Below are positions 7,508-12,532 of a stretch of DNA of 12,625 nucleotides, piece after piece. The DNA comes from Muribaculaceae bacterium (GTDB taxonomy: Bacteria; Bacteroidota; Bacteroidia; Bacteroidales; Muribaculaceae). Position numbers and translations under genes: made by a program. The stretch lies in the NCBI GenBank assembly GCA_022511505.1, contig JAFLTK010000262.1, forward strand, positions 1 through 12,625, given 5' to 3'. The notes under the pieces were generated by a model, which did not search any database, was not told where the DNA came from, and saw nothing but the letters and a program-made list of their open reading frames with translations. Numbering within the stretch: the first letter of the stretch is position 1; every line of letters begins with the position of its first letter.

Positions 7508-7677
7508 ATCTCGCTATCATTCTGTTGTTTGTCACTTTTCGTCGATTCCAGTTCGATTGCCAAGTCAAAGAGATATTCTTGCATTTCTTCATCAAACTTA
7601 TCTCGCAAGGGGGTTCCTTTCTTCCCGAGTGAAAGAACCAACGACTCTTCTTCAGTATAAACTTTCATCTTTTTCAT
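7504..7677 (-). CDS. Small conserved-looking protein of unknown function (57 aa)
   Basis: An unbroken 57-codon frame between the LOG and adenosyltransferase genes. Its ATG overlaps the LOG stop in ATGA (7677-7674), and its TGA overlaps the adenosyltransferase start in ATGA (7507-7504). Two exact 4-nt overlaps in one operon argue strongly that it is translated. The protein opens MKKMKVYTEEESLVLSLGKK, continues GTPLRDKFDEEMQEYLFDLA and ends in a polar, acidic tail; it is soluble, with a likely amphipathic helix around 24-45. The stretch LGKKGTPLRDKFDEE recalls the N-terminus of some Bacteroidetes XRE-type antitoxins (GTPxRxKFE), but no helix-turn-helix follows. That likeness is from memory and weak. 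No function is assigned. Confidence 0.75.
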   Translation of the reverse strand: MKKMKVYTEEESLVLSLGKKGTPLRDKFDEEMQEYLFDLAIELESTKSDKQQNDSEI

Positions 7678-8231
7678 GGAATGGGGTCACTACATGCAGC
7701 GCGCTCTTGCTCGAGCAACGCGATAACCTCGTCGATGGTTTTGACAAACTGCACCGACTTTAACAGCGCCGGCTCAAGCAGCCCGTGCTCAATCATTGCA
7801 TAATACTGCAACCTGAGGGGCTCAAACACATTGTCGGCGTTGAGTACAATCAATCGGCGACTATCTCGGTTGAAAATGATCGACGTCAGCGTTGTCACAA
7901 TCTCGTCGAGCGTTCCATAGCCGCCCGGGAGCGCCACAAACACGTCGGCCAACTGCATCATTGTCTCCTTGCGGTTGCACAGCGACCCGACGCGGATGTT
8001 TATCGTGTTATATTTATTCTCGGCCGATGCTCGTTTGGCCGGAACTACACCAACCGTGCGACCACCCGCCGAGCGAGTCGCCGTGGCCACAACCTCCATC
8101 AGCCCCGACGAGACGCCGCCATAAACCAGCGTATCGCCACCGGCGCCAATCCAATTTCCGAGGATGTCGGCCGCTTCAATCCACATTCTATCAATATCTG
8201 CCCGCGACGAGCAAAAGACTGCAACTTTCAT
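7674..8231 (-). CDS. LOG family protein (TIGR00730), putative nucleoside 5'-monophosphate phosphoribohydrolase
   Basis: A 185-residue Rossmann-fold enzyme. It shows the N-terminal strand MKVAVFCSS, the nucleotide loop VYGGVSSGLMEVVA (36-49), the catalytic pair region NRKETMM with R87/K88, and the family motif PGGYGTLDE (102-110), whose glutamate is catalytic. The best-studied members split cytokinin riboside monophosphates into base and ribose 5-phosphate; many bacterial members act on ordinary nucleotides such as AMP, and the old name lysine decarboxylase is wrong for this group. It is the first gene of an operon with the 57-residue gene and the adenosyltransferase, and has a full promoter 43 nt upstream. 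Nothing links its reaction directly to cobalamin, so the operon may be a housekeeping grouping. Confidence 0.93.
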   Translation of the reverse strand: MKVAVFCSSRADIDRMWIEAADILGNWIGAGGDTLVYGGVSSGLMEVVATATRSAGGRTVGVVPAKRASAENKYNTINIRVGSLCNRKETMMQLADVFVALPGGYGTLDEIVTTLTSIIFNRDSRRLIVLNADNVFEPLRLQYYAMIEHGLLEPALLKSVQFVKTIDEVIALLEQERAACSDPIP

Positions 8232-8273
8232 CTATAAAGATTATTTTTGGGTCACTAATTCCAATTTTCATCG

Positions 8274-8305
8274 CAAAATTAACAAATCCCACGCTCAACT
8301 CCAAA
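8274..8305 (-). promoter_or_regulatory. Promoter of the LOG / 57-aa / adenosyltransferase operon
   Basis: On the minus strand TTTG (8305-8302) is followed after exactly 20 nt by TAATTTTG (8281-8274). Both elements match the Bacteroidetes consensus. The transcript would start near 8268, leaving a leader of about 36 nt before the LOG start. No second promoter is evident inside the operon. Confidence 0.72.
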
Positions 8306-8413
8306 TCCACCCACTTGCTACATTCTAACCTCCGCGATAAAGATCTCTTGAATTATACAACCGCATCAATAATTTCTGAATCAACATCCGCAAAACGTTG
8401 ATATCAAGCAATT

Positions 8414-8529
8414 GCCGCGGAGCGGCTTCAGATTGTTAGCCCCCGACATAGGTCGAGGAGCGCCAGCGACGCAGACCGGTCGGGGGGTACGGGTTATCTA
8501 AGGAGAATCTACCCCGGCAGGGGTTGCAC
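8414..8529 (+). repeat. Left inverted end of the Y1 transposase element
   Basis: The outer hairpin GCCGCGGAGCGGC (8414-8426) is followed by CCCCCGAC (8440-8447) pairing with GTCGGGGG (8479-8486), and by ACCCC/GGGGT around the innermost part. GGGGTTGCAC (8520-8529) is the inner border and is exactly inverted at the right end. The last codons of the transposase gene lie inside it. The outer hairpin with its AATT prefix recurs at 12134-12150. Confidence 0.78.
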
Positions 8530-8979
8530 TCCAGTTGCACTCCAGTCGCGCTCGTCCCAATCAAGTCGATATTCCATTGCAAACAGTTTTATCTCGGTGA
8601 TAAAATCCTTCTCGCCATGGCTTGCATCTTGATTCATAATGTATTGCACACAAGCCGCTTCCTCGTTTGAACCGATTGATGCAGCATAATACCCTTCATT
8701 CCATCCGGTGAATTTTCTGAAATCATTTTCATTTTTCATCCAGAGAGATGTCGATTGCTTGATTTCTTTTACAAGAATTGCCAACGCTACACTTGGGTGA
8801 AGGTCAAGAAGAATGTGAACATGGTCAGCGAGGCCATTAATTCGCAATGTTTTACATCGATATTTTTGGATAATACCGTGAATATAAGCATACAATCTAC
8901 GCTTATGAACTAAAGAAATTGTCGGTTGGCGATATTTTGTACTGAAAACAATATGCACCAAGATACGTGTTTTGCTCAT
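8509..8979 (-). CDS. tnpA: Y1 (HUH) transposase, REP-associated type
   Basis: A 156-residue single-domain Y1 transposase. Such enzymes cut and join single-stranded DNA through a tyrosine and a metal held by the HUH motif. Here HUH is DHVHILLDLHP (H53, H55), and the catalytic tyrosine is Y113 in VQYIMNQ (111-117), with Q117 as the further metal ligand. LVHIVFSTKYRQP (8-20) and WNEGYYAASIGSNEE (93-107) are usual family blocks. The gene is complete. Its tail (after YRLDWDERDW) runs into the left inverted end and has probably been re-framed by an 11-bp tandem duplication. The start is ATG 8979; further starts at 8997 and TTG 9015 are in frame, but the promoter overlaps them. It has lower GC than its flanks, as expected of transferred DNA. 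Confidence 0.9.
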   Translation of the reverse strand: MSKTRILVHIVFSTKYRQPTISLVHKRRLYAYIHGIIQKYRCKTLRINGLADHVHILLDLHPSVALAILVKEIKQSTSLWMKNENDFRKFTGWNEGYYAASIGSNEEAACVQYIMNQDASHGEKDFITEIKLFAMEYRLDWDERDWSATGVQPLPG

Positions 8980-8984
8980 GGCTA

Positions 8985-9015
8985 CAAATTTAATCATCTT
9001 TTGCCTTATGTGCAA
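8985..9015 (-). promoter_or_regulatory. Putative transposase promoter straddling the right inverted end
   Basis: On the minus strand TTG (9015-9013), part of the inner border GGGGTTGCAC of the inverted end, is followed after 20 nt by TAAATTTG (8992-8985). Transcription would start at or within a few bases of ATG 8979, giving a leaderless or nearly leaderless message and presumably low expression. Confidence 0.5.
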
Positions 9016-9125
9016 CCCCTCACGGGGTAGGCGATCGAGGATGAGCTGACCCCCGACCGGCGCTCGTCGCTGGCGCTCCTCGGCCTTAGTCGGGGGCTAA
9101 CAATCTGAAACCCCTCGCGGGGTTT
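9010..9125 (-). repeat. Right inverted end of the Y1 transposase element
   Basis: This is the inverse of 8414-8529. The inner border GTGCAACCCC (9010-9019) is followed outward by CCCCCGAC (9050-9057), pairing with GTCGGGGG (9089-9096), then CTAACAATCTGAA (9097-9109). The outermost hairpin is AAACCCC (9108-9114), loop TCGC, GGGGTTT (9119-9125). The outer hairpin has the same place as the left one but has diverged in sequence. The middle 15-20 bp differ between the two ends. Confidence 0.78.
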
Positions 9126-9280
9126 CTCTCCTCGACACGCAGTGAATCAAAAAGTTAATGTCCCAAAATAAATGATTATATTTGCGTCAATAACCCCTTT
9201 TACCTTTGCACTTGAAAAGATGAACAATTATTAACTGTTCAATTGTTAAAGAAGAATCAGAGATAGTGAACTACGATAAC
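9126..9280. other. Intergenic stretch with orphan -7 elements and overlapping inverted repeats
   Basis: No credible gene lies between the transposase element and the composite repeat. On the plus strand two -7-like elements occur, TATATTTG (9177-9184) and TACCTTTG (9201-9208), without good -33 partners. Just downstream AACAATT (9223-9229) and AATTGTT (9241-9247) can pair. So can GAACA (9222-9226) with TGTTC (9236-9240), and TTAAC (9231-9235) with GTTAA (9244-9248). These pairings exclude one another. An ATG at 9220 reads only four codons. It could be a small RNA or the relic leader of a lost gene. Confidence 0.35.
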
Positions 9281-9497
9281 CACAAGCGCGAAGTGCGGGG
9301 TGGAGACAGAGTCCGGGAATTGCCGCGGAGGGACAACATTTAGTATTTAGCTTGACGGCATCTTAGCGGGGTCGACTTTTCAGCGACAAGCCTGCTCCAA
9401 CTGATATCTCGTCCCTCCGGGACGATTCTCTGAGGGGGACAGCTACCCCGCGCTGCGCGCTTGTACGGGGTTAGTGAAATATTCATCGCTCCGCGAT
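9281..9497 (-). repeat. Composite palindromic (MITE/REP-like) element, inverted copy
   Basis: Read on the minus strand, this block runs in the same order as 12138-12383: CGCGGAGCGAT, then CTAACCCCGTACAAGCGC, TCGTCCCGGAGGGACGA (9425-9409), GAAAAG followed by CCCCGC, TTGTCCCTCC, CAATTCCCG, and finally CACCCCGCACTTCGCGCTTG. The distal end is cut short, because the last unit (GTACGGGGTTAATGAAAT and on) found in the other copy is missing. It separates the transposase element from the HsdR-N-like gene. No open frame is convincing across it. Confidence 0.72.
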
Positions 9498-9574
9498 GTC
9501 GCTCGACGACCATATTCTTGCGGGAGGCAATGGATTGTCTATGTGAGTGACTCAATTCTTTCGATAAAATGCTT

Positions 9575-9582
9575 TAACTTTG
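9575..9582 (+). promoter_or_regulatory. Promoter -7 element for the HsdR-N-like gene
   Basis: TAACTTTG matches TAnnTTTG and ends only 7 nt before the ATG at 9590. The message would then have almost no leader, unless translation starts at the in-frame GTG 9632. No TTTG is seen at the proper spacing upstream. Confidence 0.45.
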
Positions 9583-9589
9583 CAGCGAG

Positions 9590-10081
9590 ATGAATCAGAC
9601 CAACCGGCATATCAAAGGCGCGGAGCACATTGTGCCGCTCAACCTGCCTCCCATCCGTCCGCAGTGGCGGGTAGACCCTCGGCGTGGCCTGACCATCCGC
9701 GACCCCCTGCGCGACAAATATGTTGTCTTGACCCCCGAAGAGTGGGTGCGCCAGAATTTTGTCGCCTACCTGCGCGACACTCTCCACTATCCTGCCGGGC
9801 TGATTGCCAACGAGATTGGCGTCAAACTCAACGGCACATCAAAGCGCTGTGACACAGTCGTTTTTGACTCTCACGCTCAACCCCACATTATTGTCGAATA
9901 CAAGGCTCCGAGCGTCAACATCACCCCCGGGGTTTTTGAACAGATTGCGCGATATAACATGGTTCTGCGCGCTCGCTACCTCGTGGTTACCAACGGTTTG
10001 CACCACTACTGCTGCCGTGTTGACTATGACACGCACCAGACCGTCTTCATTCCCACCCTACCCCCCTACTCCCTCGACTGA
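9590..10081 (+). CDS. Orphan HsdR N-terminal-like PD-(D/E)XK protein
   Basis: A 163-residue protein resembling the nuclease domain found at the N-terminus of type I restriction R subunits (HSDR_N type), here alone, without helicase or specificity and methylase partners. The conserved opening is RDKYVVLTPEEWVRQNFVAY (41-60). The nuclease core is GVKLNGTSKRCDTVVFD with D88, then HIIVEYKAP with E103 and K105, matching D...ExK. Q118 in FEQIARYN and TNG at 134-136 complete the family pattern. Stand-alone versions are common in Bacteroidetes and their role is not established; nuclease activity is inferred from intact catalytic residues. If GTG 9632 is the true start, the protein would lose 14 poorly conserved residues. 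It lies between the two composite repeats. Confidence 0.85.
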   Translation: MNQTNRHIKGAEHIVPLNLPPIRPQWRVDPRRGLTIRDPLRDKYVVLTPEEWVRQNFVAYLRDTLHYPAGLIANEIGVKLNGTSKRCDTVVFDSHAQPHIIVEYKAPSVNITPGVFEQIARYNMVLRARYLVVTNGLHHYCCRVDYDTHQTVFIPTLPPYSLD

Positions 10082-10171
10082 CTCGCCACCGGCAACACTT
10101 GATTATGGCCTACTTGGACGATGTGAGAGCAAGAAATAATTAATTTTAACATATTTTAACTGTTAAAAAAT

Positions 10172-10201
10172 TTTGGATTTTATACATTTTTAGTATCTTT
10201 G
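10172..10201 (+). promoter_or_regulatory. Promoter of the large secreted protein gene
   Basis: TTTG (10172-10175) and TATCTTTG (10194-10201) are spaced by 18 nt, slightly short of the usual 19-21, in a strongly AT-rich stretch. Transcription would begin near 10207, leaving a leader of about 66 nt. Upstream, TTAACATATTTTAACTGTTAA (10145-10165) holds inverted TTAAC/GTTAA arms that may be an operator. Confidence 0.62.
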
Positions 10202-10272
10202 CATGATAATTCATGAGTAATTAATCTTTTACTATAGAATTTACTGATTTACCAACTTTATACATTATTTAC

Positions 10273-11982
10273 ATGAAAAAACTTCTACTCAGCCTGTGCT
10301 TTGGAGTGGCTCTCCTCGCGCCCTCTGCCGCAAATGCTTACACGGTTGATGACCTTGTAGGTAAAAACTGCGCGGTTTTTGCTACCGGTACACAAATCTC
10401 ACATCCGGGACTCGGCCAACGTTCTTGGAATGCGACTATCAAAAAAGGTTCCGGTGCTAACGAACTCATTCTTGAGAACTTCATGGGCTCTTTTGACTTA
10501 CCTGTTACTCTTAGCAACGATAGGTTAATCATCAACTCTTCTGGAAAGACTTATCAAGGCAAAGGAGCCTTGGCAGGGTTGAGATTTGAACTTGGTAGAC
10601 GCGTATATGATGTTACTTACAAACAATACATTTACAACGGTAAATATCGAAGAGCAGATCTTTATGATCATTACACCGGGACTTTCACTTCCTCGACGTT
10701 AGGTCTTTCTAACCAGTTAGGTATTCTTAATGGAGTGCAAGCAATTTCTTGCTCTTTCTCTAATGGGGCTGATGGTTTCTATATTCAAGACCTATCAAAC
10801 ACCGGCTCTGCTGAAGCATACGGTTCTTTTAATCTTTTCATTTACGATACCAATGCAAAGGCTACTGAAGTAAAGGCAAACGGAGAAGTGGTCAATTACA
10901 ACATGCTCGTTGAAAAAGACCCAGTAAACCAAACTTATACAATTCGAAATTTCTTCGATTACGGTTTGGCTTATATTAATGAACTTGGCGCTGATGGTTA
11001 CGGTGGTTCAGACGCTGTTGATGTAGTCGTTTCCTATGACAATGATGGTGTCCTTACTTTACGCGCACAGCAAATCCAAGGGCAAATGTTTGATCACCCC
11101 ATTTTCTGGAACATAATAAGAGTTACAAGTGGTTGGTATGTTACTGATTATATCGGCTATTGGGAAGTAGAAGGTGATTTATTCCATAGTCGATACTATC
11201 TCTGCTCTGACAGCGATTCCAGAGCTGTATATGGTTTGTACGGCGAACTGGAATCAAACGAAGCAGCACATAACACGACAAATTACTGGGAAAAGAACTG
11301 TGGTGGCGACCTTATTACATCCACTTCCGAGACTCTAAAATTTGGGGATATTAAGGTTTACAGTACTTATCATGCTAATTATCTTGGCAATCCGTATGCT
11401 CGTGAGTCTAAAAGCCTAACTATCAAGATTGATGAGCAGGATCTTACCCACTCGGTTCAGCAGGCTATCAACGATCTTGACGTGTCGCCTGTTTCCGGTC
11501 AGACTATTGTAAAGACTACTATCCATAGCCCAAAGAACAACAACTATGTTGAGTCATACGACCTCTACATCGTTCCCGGCGAATATAGAACCGTTCAGGA
11601 CGAATCGTTTGATTTCCACAATGTCAAAGGTCATAGCCTTGGCGTATGCCTCAAAGAAGACATACCCGCTACCGGCGCTCAGCAGACTATTGAACTCGAC
11701 GACTTCTATCCCGAACTCATTGGCATGGGCTTGGGTAAGAGCGACAAATACACCCTCTACCTGAAGGCCAACTACCTGCAGTCAAGCGGTTTGGAGCCCA
11801 CTTTCCACGCTCTTGCCACTCAGATGGTTACCACCGGTCTTGAAAACATCGAGGCCGAGGAAGCCGAAGGCGAAGCAACCTTCTTCAACACCAATGGCGT
11901 ACAGGTCAACAACGAAAACATGGCTCCCGGCGTCTACATCAAGAAGCAGGGCAACAAGACATCAAAAGTTATCGTTCGATAA
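10273..11982 (+). CDS. Secreted protein with Por/type IX-like C-terminal sorting region
   Basis: A 569-residue exported protein not recognised as any known enzyme. A clear signal peptide (1-22) is MKKLLLSLCFGVALL plus APSAANA. The body is rich in Tyr, Asn, Gly, Ser and Thr with alternating hydrophobic residues, as in beta-sandwich surface proteins. Two stretches look alike in style (IKKGSGANELILENFMGSFD near 57-76 and DPVNQTYTIRNFFDYG near 216-231), possibly repeated lipocalin-like or beta modules. The last 48 residues, from GLENIEAEEAEGEATFFNTN through APGVYIKKQGNKTSKVIVR, match the style of Por secretion tails, so it is probably exported by the type IX system and anchored or released. Codons in the first two thirds look AT-richer than in the 3' third and than neighbouring genes, suggesting transfer or domain shuffling. 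It stands alone, with its own promoter and terminator. Confidence 0.85.
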   Translation: MKKLLLSLCFGVALLAPSAANAYTVDDLVGKNCAVFATGTQISHPGLGQRSWNATIKKGSGANELILENFMGSFDLPVTLSNDRLIINSSGKTYQGKGALAGLRFELGRRVYDVTYKQYIYNGKYRRADLYDHYTGTFTSSTLGLSNQLGILNGVQAISCSFSNGADGFYIQDLSNTGSAEAYGSFNLFIYDTNAKATEVKANGEVVNYNMLVEKDPVNQTYTIRNFFDYGLAYINELGADGYGGSDAVDVVVSYDNDGVLTLRAQQIQGQMFDHPIFWNIIRVTSGWYVTDYIGYWEVEGDLFHSRYYLCSDSDSRAVYGLYGELESNEAAHNTTNYWEKNCGGDLITSTSETLKFGDIKVYSTYHANYLGNPYARESKSLTIKIDEQDLTHSVQQAINDLDVSPVSGQTIVKTTIHSPKNNNYVESYDLYIVPGEYRTVQDESFDFHNVKGHSLGVCLKEDIPATGAQQTIELDDFYPELIGMGLGKSDKYTLYLKANYLQSSGLEPTFHALATQMVTTGLENIEAEEAEGEATFFNTNGVQVNNENMAPGVYIKKQGNKTSKVIVR

Positions 11983-12004
11983 TTCCATTATAAGACCATA
12001 TTGA

Positions 12005-12043
12005 AACGAGCGACGTCCCCAATGCGGGAGGTCGCTCGTTTTT
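12005..12043 (+). terminator. Intrinsic terminator of the secreted protein gene
   Basis: AACGAGCGAC (12005-12014) pairs perfectly with GTCGCTCGTT (12031-12040). After one mismatch, TCCC pairs with GGGA inside, closing on a 6-nt loop. A run of five T follows. It lies 23 nt after the stop codon. Confidence 0.85.
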
Positions 12044-12057
12044 GTTGTACCGCGAAT

Positions 12058-12121
12058 GGACGCGACAAGTCTCTCCCGCACTTATTATATAAGTTATGAT
12101 ATAACTCGATGTATCGCGTCC
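12058..12121. repeat. Nested inverted repeats (cruciform-like)
   Basis: GGACGCGA (12058-12065) is exactly inverted as TCGCGTCC (12114-12121). Between them lies a smaller hairpin, AGTTAT (12092-12097), loop GAT, ATAACT (12101-12106). No gene or promoter explains it. It sits between the terminator and the composite repeat. Confidence 0.5.
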
Positions 12122-12137
12122 CGGTAAAATCTAAATT

Positions 12138-12383
12138 GCCGCGGAGCGGCATCTCTTTGATTAACCCCGTACATGCGAGCGCAACGAGCGGTGCGGGGAA
12201 GGGTACCAACTCTAAAATCGTCCCGGAGGGACGAGATTTCACGTCGAAAAGTTTCCCCGCCTTGTTAAGAGTCGGTTGGGTTAAAGATTGTCCCTCCAGG
12301 ACAATTCCCGTTGGGGTGCGTCTACCCCGCACTGCGCGCTTCGCGCTTGTACGGGGTTAATGAAATCTTCATCGCTCCGCGAT
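12138..12383 (+). repeat. Composite palindromic (MITE/REP-like) element, most complete copy
   Basis: About 246 bp with imperfect terminal inverted repeats of roughly 65 bp. The left end has GCGGAGCG, then TTAACCCCGTACATGCG and GTGCGGGG. The right end, read inward from 12383, has GCGGAGCG, ATTAACCCCGTACAAGCGCG and GTGCGGGG. Inside are two palindromes, TCGTCCCGGAGGGACGA (12218-12234) and TTGTCCCTCCAGGACAA (12288-12304). It is non-coding as far as I can see. The block AATTGCCGCGGAGCGGC (12134-12150) is identical to the edge of the transposase element (8410-8426). Confidence 0.75.
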
Positions 12384-12532
12384 ACCAATAGAAACAACTT
12401 CGAGGAGCTTGAGCATCTCGTCGCGAGGCGGAGCGACTCGGGGAATAGTCGCCCTAAGTCGACGAAGACGACTTTGGTAAAGAAATAGGGGTTGAAGCAT
12501 GGGGAGAGAGCGGTAATTTTGACGTCAACATT
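12384..12532. other. Intergenic sequence without recognisable gene
   Basis: The stretch between the composite repeat and the tandem repeat holds no frame with a plausible start and coding character. A frame open from about 12456 runs into the tandem repeat (reading DVNIKTPTTSTTP) but has no ATG, GTG or TTG start, so I do not call it a gene. Confidence 0.5.

Larger units (their letters stand above)
8414..9125. mobile_element. REP-associated Y1 transposase element with long inverted ends
   Basis: The transposase gene lies between two imperfect inverted repeats of about 100-115 bp. Read inward, both ends give an outer hairpin, then TTCAGATTGTTAGCCCCCGA, a middle block containing GAGGAGCGCCAGCGACG, the other arm GTCGGGGG, and finally TACCCC-n4-GGGGTTGCAC. 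The CCCCCGAC/GTCGGGGG arms form a hairpin at each end, a structure that Y1/HUH enzymes recognise. Classical IS200 elements have subterminal hairpins and no long inverted repeats. This arrangement is closer to REP-associated transposases (RAYTs), which sit between inverted REP sequences and may act on those repeats in trans. No tnpB is present. Boundaries are by eye. Confidence 0.72.

Noticed and set aside
7785..8401. Frames antisense to the LOG gene, one extending into the intergenic region
   Set aside because: They show low-complexity shadow composition, and the LOG gene with its promoter explains the DNA.
8414..9125. Complete IS605-type element with tnpB
   Set aside because: Only a Y1 transposase gene is present; no TnpB-like frame or omega-RNA-like region is visible.
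9340..9555. Short minus-strand frame across the composite repeat
   Set aside because: It lies on palindromic repeat sequence, and a similar frame at 11988-12332 falls on the other copy; both arise from repeat DNA rather than a gene.
9590..10081. Part of a complete type I restriction system
   Set aside because: The gene is short and ends cleanly; no helicase, methylase or specificity gene lies nearby in the window.
12109..12488. Plus-strand short frames over the 12-kb repeat
   Set aside because: They cross the inverted repeats and lack protein-like composition or ribosome binding context.
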